Positions 1 to 10,350 of a stretch of DNA of 64,000 nucleotides are shown here, piece by piece. Every line of letters starts with the position of its first letter. Within the stretch, counting starts at the first letter, position 1. The translations under genes were made by a program, and so were the position numbers. The DNA is taken from NCBI GenBank assembly GCA_037893245.1, contig JBAIAA010000400.1, positions 62,001 through 126,000 on the forward strand. The letters are read 5' to 3'. A model generated the notes under the pieces. It searched no databases, was not told where the DNA came from, and was given only the letters and a program-made list of their open reading frames with translations. The DNA comes from Crossaster papposus (taxonomy: Eukaryota > Echinodermata > Asteroidea > Velatida > Solasteridae).

Positions 1-541
1 TAAAAACATACAAAAGCACTACTTTTATCCTAATTTTGTCCTCCAAAGTCCTACTTTTTTCTCCCTTTTTTTAATTCTTTTTTTTTACTATTCATCTCTT
101 TTTTAACCTCAATCTGATTGAAAGCCGCTTAATTGACTTCACTTCAGAACTCGGCAAATAAAGTAGAAGCTTTTTAAGAAAGTTATTTTGGTATCACATT
201 TCCCCCTCAACCCTTTTCTTTCCAGAAAAACAAAAGTTAGGATTTTTAATCCTCTGATTTAAACAAATAAACTTTCTGAATAAAACCATTAACCATCTTT
301 TTATTTGTGTAATTTGTTAGGCTTGAAGAATGCCTGGTGTTGCTGTGTAAGTCCGGTCGCTACCCAGAAGCTGCTTTCTTCGCTAGGACCTACATGCCAA
401 GCAAAATATCCGAGTGAGTACAAAGATTGAGAAAATGCTTGCCTAGGATACACCATTTGCAGATATCAAAAAATGTTACTCCCAAAGTATTAAATAATGA
501 TTCTAGGCTTCCAGCAAAATGATTGTGCTAGATATCAAGTA

Positions 542-1500
542 CCGTAATTTCCTGCGGTAAAGCCGCACGGCGGTTAAGGCGCAGGTCCCTAAAATCACCC
601 AAAAAAAATTCAAACGTCAACAGATAAAGCGCACTGCCGAATAAGGCGCATGCTTGAACGCACCCAGAAGAACACCAGGCGCCACCCGGTGTAGGTACAT
701 CGCCACAAAGGGGTCATTTTGTTGCCTTAGAAGGATCCCACTATTCCAAGCAAGAATTTGCTGAGTACTTGAGTTTATCTGGCACGCAAACAATGTATGA
801 AAACTTCAAACCAGTAGTCACAATATCGCACGAGGTTTGCCGATACATATCATGTATCACTGCAGTATAAACTGCATGCACATGTACATGTACATCACAT
901 GCAGCGATCGCGTGCATGGTATCCCTAATTGCGACACCCCCTAGTCTTTTTTCCAGTCGTTGTGAATGCTCCGCGCTGTGTAGTTCGGATGGTGAATTGC
1001 ATGAAGCCGGAACGTAGACGAAAAAACGTTTAGAAAAAGGCCACATAGTACGGGCCAGCTTTTTATCGCTGTTGATCGTCTTGCAGTCTTGTTTGCAAGA
1101 CGATCTTAATCGCGGTATATGCAGCGCGCGTAGGCCGCCGATGCGGTAATTCGCGCGTGGTCTACGGCGTACGTTAGAGGGCGCCCCGCATCGCGAAAAA
1201 CGTCTTGCAAACAAGACTACGCACGCTGCCGAGTGCTAAATCACATACATGTACGGTCGTAGGGGGATCAACACATCGCGGCATTGTTAATGGAAACACG
1301 GTCACAATGTCCGGAGAGTTGGGCTAATTGGTTGACCGCATTATTGAGTAAGATTGCGGCGTTCAAAGAATTCTTCACACAAAGACCATCACTTTGAACT
1401 CAAGCGACATCATATACGGCGCACTGAAAGATAAGGCGCGGCGATGTTTTTGTGGTCTAGAAAGTCAGATAAGCCGCGTCTTTACCGCAGGAAATTACGG
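542..1500. mobile_element. 959-bp TIR DNA element in intron 19, locus 0 first unit
   Basis: The ends are perfect 21-bp inverted repeats starting CCGTAATTTCC (542-562) and ending GGAAATTACGG (1480-1500), flanked by TA on both sides (540-541 and 1501-1502). Iterated ATAAGGCGC/AAGCCGC motifs lie just inside both ends. TA target duplication points to the Tc1/mariner superfamily, but the TIR is not a family I can name. A minus-strand open frame inside (741-1214) has no transposase motif, so the element looks non-autonomous. This copy has an extra 6 bp (CATGTA) near 885. Confidence 0.75.
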
Positions 1501-1616
1501 TAATTCTTCCAAAGAATCGAACAATGCTGGGTACAGCCTACGAACTCCAAAATCAACCAACATTTCTTTTTTTGCCATTTAACGTCAAAATCTGCCCAAA
1601 ACTGCCAGGCTAATTT

Positions 1617-1906
1617 GGGAGGATTTGGGAGGATTTGGGAGGATGTGGGAGGATGTGGGAGGATGTGGGAGGATCTGGGAGGATCTGGGAGGATCTGGGA
1701 GGATCTGGGAGGATCTGGGAGGATCTGGGAGGATCTGGGAGGATCTGGGAGGATCTGGGAGGATCTGGGAGGATCTGGGAGGATCTGGGAGGATCTGGGA
1801 GGATCTGGGAGGATCTGGGAGGATCTGGGAGGATCTGGGAGGATCTGGGAGGATCTGGGAGGATCTGGGAGGATCTGGGAGGATCTGGGAGGATCTGGGA
1901 GGATCT
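1617..1906. repeat. 10-bp minisatellite, 29 units, intron 19
   Basis: Unit GGGAGGATNT. Variants are ordered from the 5' end as 2 TT, 3 GT and 24 CT units. It ends about 45 bp before exon 20, so it occupies the acceptor-side end of the intron. Open frames through it are artefacts of a 10-bp period without stops. Confidence 0.95.
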
Positions 1907-1953
1907 GGGAGGGTTTGGAGTTAATGATGAGTGATTCATTAACCGTCTCCTAG

Positions 1954-2131
1954 GATTGTGACGCTGTGGAAGGAGAGCCTGGGTAAAATCAACAAGAAGG
2001 CTGCCGAGGCGTTAGCTGACCCCACCCAATACGAGAACCTGTTTGTGGGTCTCAAGGAGGCATTCAAGGGGGAGGACTACCTGAAGACTACCGAGAAGAG
2101 ATACCCGGCAAAGGCCTAACCTAAGATCCCA
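1954..2131 (+). pseudogene. COPB2: COPB2 exon 20 with nonsense codon, locus 0
   Basis: The exon encodes the helical segment beginning [20 protein letters not shown]. Near its end the Tyr codon TAC found in the other four copies of this exon (10398, 27153, 32622, 49406) is TAA at 2117-2119, a C to A change at 2119. The donor after IP at 2132 is intact. Confidence 0.88.
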
Positions 2132-2653
2132 GTAAGTCATGATCCAGATAGCATGATTTCTTAATTAGTAATACTAAAAACGGATTTTTGTCTCACCAGA
2201 ACTTGTCTCAGGTTGTACATGCATTTTTGGTTATGTAAGATATCCTAAACCACGCAATCTCTATATGGTGTAATATCATGTTGAAGTATTGTTTTGCCAT
2301 GAGGAGTACGATGTTTCAGCGCCACAAAGGTTTTACTGGACTAGTTCGCGTTACAACTTCATGGCACATGCACTAGGTATGTCGCAAACCAACCACTATT
2401 TCTTGATGAAACTTTCCCCCTGAATTATCAACAAAAGTTCTTTTGACTAATGACTCGTAGTGCTGACATTTGATTGGTCCGTATTGTTGTCAGGTCTACT
2501 GGTCGGAGAGTGGCGATCTCGTCTGCATAGCAACGGACGAGTCGTATTTCATCCTAAAATTCAGCACAGACGCCGTCGCCAAGTCACAAGAGACCAACAC
2601 AGGAATTACAGAAGACGGAATCGAGGAAGCTTTTGACGTGAGTAAATGATATA

Positions 2654-3079
2654 CAGTCAAACCTTGATATAGTGGCCATCGATGGTGCCGGTTTCCTTGG
2701 CCACTATACGCAAGTGGCCACTATAGCAAGTACATGTGTCGCGACGACAAGAACTATTTTAGTCTGTGCGCTCGGTACCGTTTGTATAAAACACAAGTAT
2801 GAAGTCCAGGAACCAAACAACAGGGGAGATTTCAAAGTCAACAGAGGGCGCACTTCATTTCTGCGGCCGGAGTACACCGGTTTCACGGCAATGTAATTGT
2901 ACATATTTTATTTGCAGTGGGCTATTATGGGTTGGCCACTGGCCACATTACGCAGTGGCCGCATTAGCAAGGAATGGTTATGGTATGTTTATGCAAGAAT
3001 CAAACTGGGACCAAGCAAAGGTGGCCAGTGAAGCCAGGTGGCCGCTGTATCAAGGTGGCCGCAATGGCAGGTTTGACTG
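2654..3079. mobile_element. 426-bp pogo/Tigger-like MITE in intron 15, locus 0
   Basis: Begins CAGTCAAACCT and ends AGGTTTGACTG, inverted termini flanked by TA (2652-2653 and 3080-3081). CAGT...ACTG ends with a TA duplication are the hallmark of the pogo/Tigger branch of Tc1/mariner. Inside are many GTGGCC-containing subrepeats. Its open frame (2799-3227) runs past the element end and has no DDE transposase features, so it is non-autonomous. Confidence 0.8.
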
Positions 3080-3373
3080 TAACAGACTATTCCTGCCTGT
3101 TGGTCAAACAATAAGTGTTAAGAGCATAGTAGACCTTTTATTGTACGCATATTTTTCTTGTTTGAAACGGCAAGAGTGCTTTGAATCTAAAGACGGGTGT
3201 TTGACGATTAACCTGATGAAGTTTTAGCTCTGTGAATGCTGTGTATTCCCCTAAAACAATTTTCTAGTATCTCTATTATCTGATTCCCAGACTTGTTATC
3301 ATGAAACTCTATGGTTCTTGAATCTGGAGCTCATGCTTAATGGTAACACATAGCTCTCCTGTTAACCAGTTAA

Positions 3374-3560
3374 CGAGCCGAGGCGCAGGATTATTTGTAA
3401 TGAAACTTGATGTTACCGGGAAGCACACACATATATTTCCGGCCTTGCTCGCTGCTGACAGACATTTCCGGCCTTAATCGTTATGTGTTTATTCGTCATC
3501 CGTTTTGAATCTGGGAAAAAATTGTGCGTGTATATACGTCCTCCGTTGCTAACTGGGTTA
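3374..3560. repeat. Dispersed repeat family 1, intron 15 member, locus 0
   Basis: Diverged relative of the intron 12 repeat in the same orientation. Counterparts are at 23144-23330, 28573-28759, 45368-45554 and 62145-62331. Confidence 0.65.
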
Positions 3561-4847
3561 GATAAACACCGGCTAAACGAACAGATGTTTTCACCGACCA
3601 TGATGTAATGCCAGGCCACGCCGCTCCGTAAGATCTTAACTTGAGTCCCGTGACAAAAGGAGCCTGGTCAAACTCAGTCCCAAGCACTGGATTAGTTGCC
3701 AACTCACAAACGTACTGGGATGGGAGTCTTGATAATTTCACACTTAATTAAACTCCTATTTTGTTCAACAGGTTGTTGGCGAGATCGAGGAGATAGTCAA
3801 GACAGGTTTGTGGGTCGGCGATTGCTTCATCTACACCAACTCACTCAACAGGCTCAACTACTACGTGGGAGGCGAGATTGTCACCATCTCGCATCTAGAT
3901 AGGTGCGTGGGCTGGCAAGATTTAAGGCTGTGGTCTTTAAGATGGTCATGGTCGTACATTTGACATAGAGCGCTGAGCTGGGTGCAAAACCAAACAAGCT
4001 AAGGCTACAAATGGAGAGATTCTCGATTCTCGTTTGCTTACGAAGGAATTCTCGTTTGCTTATCGAAGGCTTAGATAGGCATACAAAAAATTGAATGGAG
4101 TTTGTGAATGTTCGACAATTTACCTTTCTTGTGGTAGGCCGTCGTGGAAATCTAAGAAAGGTTTTTAATGCATCTGTTAGTAGGGTAGAAAGGTGTCTCA
4201 AAGATTTTTTTATTTTGAACGTAAACAAGTTGTGGTACAGTCTGCAACTGTTAAGAAATTTCTTCACAGAAGAGGATTTTTTCTGGTAAACGACAATAAT
4301 CCGTTCGAGAAAACAGCCTAATCGCAGATAGCCTTATAATGTCAGTACATCCTACCAAACAGTTTTAGAATTCTCTGATTTTTGTCACAGAGTGATGTAT
4401 CTCCTTGGTTACATCGCCAAGGACAACCGTCTCTACCTTGGCGACAAGGAGCTCAACATCGTCAGTTACTCCATTCTCCTCTCCGTCCTGGAGTACCAGA
4501 CGGCCGTCATGAGACGGGACTTTGAGACCGCGGACAAGGTCCTCCCGACCGTGCCGCGGGAACAGCGCACCCGCGTGGCTCACTTCTTGGAGAAGCAGGG
4601 CTTCAAGTCGCAGGCCCTGGCCGTGTCGTGCGATCCCGAGCACCGGTTTGAGCTGGCGTTACAACTGGGCGAGTTGAAGACGGCCTATGACTTGGCTTTG
4701 GAGTCCGAGGTACGTCGTGGTAATATGTATGCTGACCCATTCCCGTCGTGATTTACAGTAAACTCGCGATAATTCTAAACTTGAAGCTTATCTGGAAGTT
4801 ACACTTTATTCATCATGTCAAAGAGAATAGAATATTATAATTATCCC

Positions 4848-4936
4848 GTAACTTAAATTGCTTCGCATAAACTCAAAGACGTTTGAATTTACTGGCTTGA
4901 AAATAATGTGAGTTTATGCGAAGAAATTTGAGTTAC
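4848..4936. repeat. 89-bp hairpin-forming inverted repeat, intron 17
   Basis: Arms 4848-4875 and 4909-4936 pair over 28 bp with two mismatches; the core CTTCGCATAAACTCA is perfect. The loop is 33 bp. It may be a small MITE remnant. Identical copies are at 7811-7899, 24618-24706, 30047-30135, 46842-46930 and 63619-63707. Confidence 0.75.
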
Positions 4937-5297
4937 AAAGTTGAGGTAAACAAATGTTCAAGTGTGAAACGCCGCTATTTTAAACCTTGCGTTTTGAACC
5001 CCAAAATTTGTCCAGTTGTAAAAGAAAATTGTCTTTTTGCCAACACAGGCTGAAACCAAATGGAAACAACTGGCCGAGCTGGCAACGGCCAAATGCGAGT
5101 TCCGTCTCGCCCAGGAATGCCTGCACAAGGCCCAGGACTTTGGCGGTCTTCTCCTATTGGCCAGCTGCTCGGGAGACGCGGACATGGTGGGCAAGCTTGC
5201 CGACACCGCCAATGAGAAGGACAAGAATAACGTTGGCTTCCTGGCCTACTTCATGCAGGGAAAGTAAGCAAACCTACTTGTAGTCATTGTATTTATG

Positions 5298-5386
5298 TTT
5301 ATAAAGTTACAGTATACCATTTATAAAGTTACAGTATACCATTTATAAAGTTACAGTATACCATTTATAAAGTTACAGTATACCAT
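5298..5386. repeat. 22-bp tandem repeat, 4 units, intron 18
   Basis: Four perfect copies of a unit containing ATAAAGTTACAGTATACC, 35 bp downstream of the exon 18 donor in locus 0. Confidence 0.9.
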
Positions 5387-6078
5387 TTGTGCATTTCTAT
5401 TGTTTTCGAACCAACTACTGTTGGACATTTCTAAAAAAAGAAAAATGTCCTTGCCCTAAGTTTATTTTCTTCAAAATGACAGCATGTCAGAAGGAATGAT
5501 GTTGTGGACATGAGTGAGTTTCACCCAAAACTAATACTAAAAACATACAAAAGCACTACTTTTATCCTAATTTTGTCCTCCAAAGTCCTACTTTTTTCTC
5601 CCTTTTTTTAATTCTTTTTTTTTACTATTCATCTCTTTTTTAACCTCAATCTGATTGAAAGCCGCTTAATTGACTTCACTTCAGAACTCGGCAAATAAAG
5701 TAGAAGCTTTTTAAGAAAGTTATTTTGGTATCACATTTCCCCCTCAACCCTTTTCTTTCCAGAAAAACAAAAGTTAGGATTTTTAATCCTCTGATTTAAA
5801 CAAATAAACTTTCTGAATAAAACCATTAACCATCTTTTTATTTGTGTAATTTGTTAGGCTTGAAGAATGCCTGGTGTTGCTGTGTAAGTCCGGTCGCTAC
5901 CCAGAAGCTGCTTTCTTCGCTAGGACCTACATGCCAAGCAAAATATCCGAGTGAGTACAAAGATTGAGAAAATGCTTGCCTAGGATACACCATTTGCAGA
6001 TATCAAAAAATGTTACTCCCAAAGTATTAAATAATGATTCTAGGCTTCCAGCAAAATGATTGTGCTAGATATCAAGTA

Positions 6079-6962
6079 CCGTAATTTCCTGCGGTAAAGC
6101 CGCACGGCGGTTAAGGCGCAGGTCCCTAAAATCACCCAAAAAAAATTCAAACGTCAACAGATAAAGCGCACTGCCGAATAAGGCGCATGCTTGAACGCAC
6201 CCAGAAGAACACCAGGCGCCACCCGGTGTAGGTACATCGCCACAAAGGGGTCATTTTGTTGCCTTAGAAGGATCCCACTATTCCAAGCAAGAATTTGCTG
6301 AGTACTTGAGTTTATCTGGCACGCAAACAATGTATGAAAACTTCAAACCAGTAGTCACAATATCGCACGAGGTTTGCCGATACATATCATGTATCACTGC
6401 AGTATAAACTGCATGCACATGTACATCACATGCAGCGATCGCGTGCATGGTATCCCTAATTGCGACACCCCCTAGTCTTTTTTCCAGTCGTTGTGAATGC
6501 TCCGCGCTGTGTAGTTCGGATGGTGAATTGCATGAAGCCGGAACGTAGACGAAAAAACGTTTAGAAAAAGGCCACATAGTACGGGCCAGCTTTTTATCGC
6601 TGTTGATCGTCTTGCAGTCTTGTTTGCAAGACGATCTTAATCGCGGTATATGCAGCGCGCGTAGGCCGCCGATGCGGTAATTCGCGCGTGGTCTACGGCG
6701 TACGTTAGAGGGCGCCCCGCATCGCGAAAAACGTCTTGCAAACAAGACTACGCACGCTGCCGAGTGCTAAATCACATACATGTACGGTCGTAGGGGGATC
6801 AACACATCGCGGCATTGTTAATGGAAACACGGTCACAATGTCCGGAGAGTTGGGCTAATTGGTTGACCGCATTATTGAGTAAGATTGCGGCGTTCAAAGA
6901 ATTCTTCACACAAAGACCATCACTTTGAACTCAAGCGACATCATATACGGCGCACTGAAAGA
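6079..6962. mobile_element. TIR element truncated at junction B
   Basis: Left end intact at 6079; the right end is lost because duplication B breaks inside the element at TAAGGC. It shows that the element was in place before duplication B. Confidence 0.75.
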
Positions 6963-9925
6963 TAAGGCTACAAATGGAGAGATTCTCGATTCTCGTTTGC
7001 TTACGAAGGAATTCTCGTTTGCTTATCGAAGGCTTAGATAGGCATACAAAAAATTGAATGGAGTTTGTGAATGTTCGACAATTTACCTTTCTTGTGGTAG
7101 GCCGTCGTGGAAATCTAAGAAAGGTTTTTAATGCATCTGTTAGTAGGGTAGAAAGGTGTCTCAAAGATTTTTTTATTTTGAACGTAAACAAGTTGTGGTA
7201 CAGTCTGCAACTGTTAAGAAATTTCTTCACAGAAGAGGATTTTTTCTGGTAAACGACAATAATCCGTTCGAGAAAACAGCCTAATCGCAGATAGCCTTAT
7301 AATGTCAGTACATCCTACCAAACAGTTTTAGAATTCTCTGATTTTTGTCACAGAGTGATGTATCTCCTTGGTTACATCGCCAAGGACAACCGTCTCTACC
7401 TTGGCGACAAGGAGCTCAACATCGTCAGTTACTCCATTCTCCTCTCCGTCCTGGAGTACCAGACGGCCGTCATGAGACGGGACTTTGAGACCGCGGACAA
7501 GGTCCTCCCGACCGTGCCGCGGGAACAGCGCACCCGCGTGGCTCACTTCTTGGAGAAGCAGGGCTTCAAGTCGCAGGCCCTGGCCGTGTCGTGCGATCCC
7601 GAGCACCGGTTTGAGCTGGCGTTACAACTGGGCGAGTTGAAGACGGCCTATGACTTGGCTTTGGAGTCCGAGGTACGTCGTGGTAATATGTATGCTGACC
7701 CATTCCCGTCGTGATTTACAGTAAACTCGCGATAATTCTAAACTTGAAGCTTATCTGGAAGTTACACTTTATTCATCATGTCAAAGAGAATAGAATATTA
7801 TAATTATCCCGTAACTTAAATTGCTTCGCATAAACTCAAAGACGTTTGAATTTACTGGCTTGAAAATAATGTGAGTTTATGCGAAGAAATTTGAGTTACA
7901 AAGTTGAGGTAAACAAATGTTCAAGTGTGAAACGCCGCTATTTTAAACCTTGCGTTTTGAACCCCAAAATTTGTCCAGTTGTAAAAGAAAATTGTCTTTT
8001 TGCCAACACAGGCTGAAACCAAATGGAAACAACTGGCCGAGCTGGCAACGGCCAAATGCGAGTTCCGTCTCGCCCAGGAATGCCTGCACAAGGCCCAGGA
8101 CTTTGGCGGTCTTCTCCTATTGGCCAGCTGCTCGGGAGACGCGGACATGGTGGGCAAGCTTGCCGACACCGCCAATGAGAAGGACAAGAATAACGTTGGC
8201 TTCCTGGCCTACTTCATGCAGGGAAAGTAAGCAAACCTACTTGTAGTCATTGTATTTATGTTTATAAAGTTACAGTATACCATTTATAAAGTTACAGTAT
8301 ACCATTTATAAAGTTACAGTATACCATTTATAAAGTTACAGTATACCATTTGTGCATTTCTATTGTTTTCGAACCAACTACTGTTGGACATTTCTAAAAA
8401 AAGAAAAATGTCCTTGCCCTAAGTTTATTTTCTTCAAAATGACAGCATGTCAGAAGGAATGATGTTGTGGACATGAGTGAGTTTCACCCAAAACTAATAC
8501 TAAAAACATACAAAAGCACTACTTTTATCCTAATTTTGTCCTCCAAAGTCCTACTTTTTTCTCCCTTTTTTTAATTCTTTTTTTTTACTATTCATCTCTT
8601 TTTTAACCTCAATCTGATTGAAAGCCGCTTAATTGACTTCACTTCAGAACTCGGCAAATAAAGTAGAAGCTTTTTAAGAAAGTTATTTTGGTATCACATT
8701 TCCCCCTCAACCCTTTTCTTTCCAGAAAAACAAAAGTTAGGATTTTTAATCCTCTGATTTAAACAAATAAACTTTCTGAATAAAACCATTAACCATCTTT
8801 TTATTTGTGTAATTTGTTAGGCTTGAAGAATGCCTGGTGTTGCTGTGTAAGTCCGGTCGCTACCCAGAAGCTGCTTTCTTCGCTAGGACCTACATGCCAA
8901 GCAAAATATCCGAGTGAGTACAAAGATTGAGAAAATGCTTGCCTAGGATACACCATTTGCAGATATCAAAAAATGTTACTCCCAAAGTATTAAATAATGA
9001 TTCTAGGCTTCCAGCAAAATGATTGTGCTAGATATCAAGTACCGTAATTTCCTGCGGTAAAGCCGCACGGCGGTTAAGGCGCAGGTCCCTAAAATCACCC
9101 AAAAAAAATTCAAACGTCAACAGATAAAGCGCACTGCCGAATAAGGCGCATGCTTGAACGCACCCAGAAGAACACCAGGCGCCACCCGGTGTAGGTACAT
9201 CGCCACAAAGGGGTCATTTTGTTGCCTTAGAAGGATCCCACTATTCCAAGCAAGAATTTGCTGAGTACTTGAGTTTATCTGGCACGCAAACAATGTATGA
9301 AAACTTCAAACCAGTAGTCACAATATCGCACGAGGTTTGCCGATACATATCATGTATCACTGCAGTATAAACTGCATGCACATGTACATCACATGCAGCG
9401 ATCGCGTGCATGGTATCCCTAATTGCGACACCCCCTAGTCTTTTTTCCAGTCGTTGTGAATGCTCCGCGCTGTGTAGTTCGGATGGTGAATTGCATGAAG
9501 CCGGAACGTAGACGAAAAAACGTTTAGAAAAAGGCCACATAGTACGGGCCAGCTTTTTATCGCTGTTGATCGTCTTGCAGTCTTGTTTGCAAGACGATCT
9601 TAATCGCGGTATATGCAGCGCGCGTAGGCCGCCGATGCGGTAATTCGCGCGTGGTCTACGGCGTACGTTAGAGGGCGCCCCGCATCGCGAAAAACGTCTT
9701 GCAAACAAGACTACGCACGCTGCCGAGTGCTAAATCACATACATGTACGGTCGTAGGGGGATCAACACATCGCGGCATTGTTAATGGAAACACGGTCACA
9801 ATGTCCGGAGAGTTGGGCTAATTGGTTGACCGCATTATTGAGTAAGATTGCGGCGTTCAAAGAATTCTTCACACAAAGACCATCACTTTGAACTCAAGCG
9901 ACATCATATACGGCGCACTGAAAGA
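6963..9925 (+). repeat. Duplication B, second unit (exons 17-19, locus 0)
   Basis: Second 2963-bp copy, with exons 17 (7354-7672), 18 (8012-8226) and 19 (8821-8913). The junction shares TAAGGC (6963-6968) between the TIR element (at 9926-9931) and intron 16 (at 4000-4005). That 6-bp microhomology is typical of template switching or end joining. Confidence 0.9.
8261..8349. repeat. 22-bp tandem repeat, 4 units, intron 18
   Basis: Second copy in locus 0, again four units, as expected from duplication B. Confidence 0.9.
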
Positions 9926-9994
9926 TAAGGCGCGGCGATGTTTTTGTGGTCTAGAAAGTCAGATAAGCCGCGTCTTTACCGCAGGAAATTACGG
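9042..9994. mobile_element. TIR DNA element, intron 19, locus 0 last unit
   Basis: Complete 953-bp copy with both TIRs and flanking TA, 6 bp shorter than the copy at 542. Confidence 0.75.
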
Positions 9995-10110
9995 TAATTC
10001 TTCCAAAGAATCGAACAATGCTGGGTACAGCCTACGAACTCCAAAATCAACCAACATTTCTTTTTTTGCCATTTAACGTCAAAATCTGCCCAAAACTGCC
10101 AGGCTAATTT

Positions 10111-10350
10111 GGGAGGATTTGGGAGGATTTGGGAGGATTTGGGAGGATGTGGGAGGATGTGGGAGGATCTGGGAGGATCTGGGAGGATCTGGGAGGATCT
10201 GGGAGGATCTGGGAGGATCTGGGAGGATCTGGGAGGATCTGGGAGGATCTGGGAGGATCTGGGAGGATCTGGGAGGATCTGGGAGGATCTGGGAGGATCT
10301 GGGAGGATCTGGGAGGATCTGGGAGGATCTGGGAGGATCTGGGAGGATCT
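10111..10350. repeat. 10-bp minisatellite, 24 units, intron 19
   Basis: Same array: 3 TT, 2 GT and 19 CT units in that order. Confidence 0.95.

Larger units (their letters stand above)
4000..6962 (+). repeat. Duplication B, first unit (exons 17-19, locus 0)
   Basis: A 2963-bp block from intron 16 to a point inside the intron 19 TIR element. It holds exons 17 (4391-4709), 18 (5049-5263) and 19 (5858-5950). It repeats immediately at 6963. Confidence 0.9.

Noticed and set aside
741-1214. 157-codon minus-strand open frame (and 155-codon versions at 6278, 9241, 26026, 31455, 48250)
   Set aside because: It lies wholly inside the non-autonomous TIR element, has low-complexity HVHVHA-type content and no transposase motif.
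1610-1953. Open frames on both strands encoding [10 protein letters not shown] or [10 protein letters not shown] repeats
   Set aside because: A 10-bp minisatellite without stop codons is open in several frames at once; this is not a repeat protein.
2799-3227. 142-codon open frame in intron 15
   Set aside because: It begins inside the pogo-like MITE and runs past its end; no conserved domain, and it lies within a COPB2 intron.
3881-4267. 128-codon minus-strand and 64-codon plus-strand frames in intron 16
   Set aside because: AT-rich intronic sequence overlapping exon 16 on the opposite strand; no recognisable family.
4365-4643. 92-codon minus-strand frame over exon 17
   Set aside because: Shadow of the real COPB2 exon on the other strand.
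4958-5224. 88-codon minus-strand and 98-codon plus-strand frames over exon 18
   Set aside because: Shadow frames of exon 18; the true frame reads [11 protein letters not shown].
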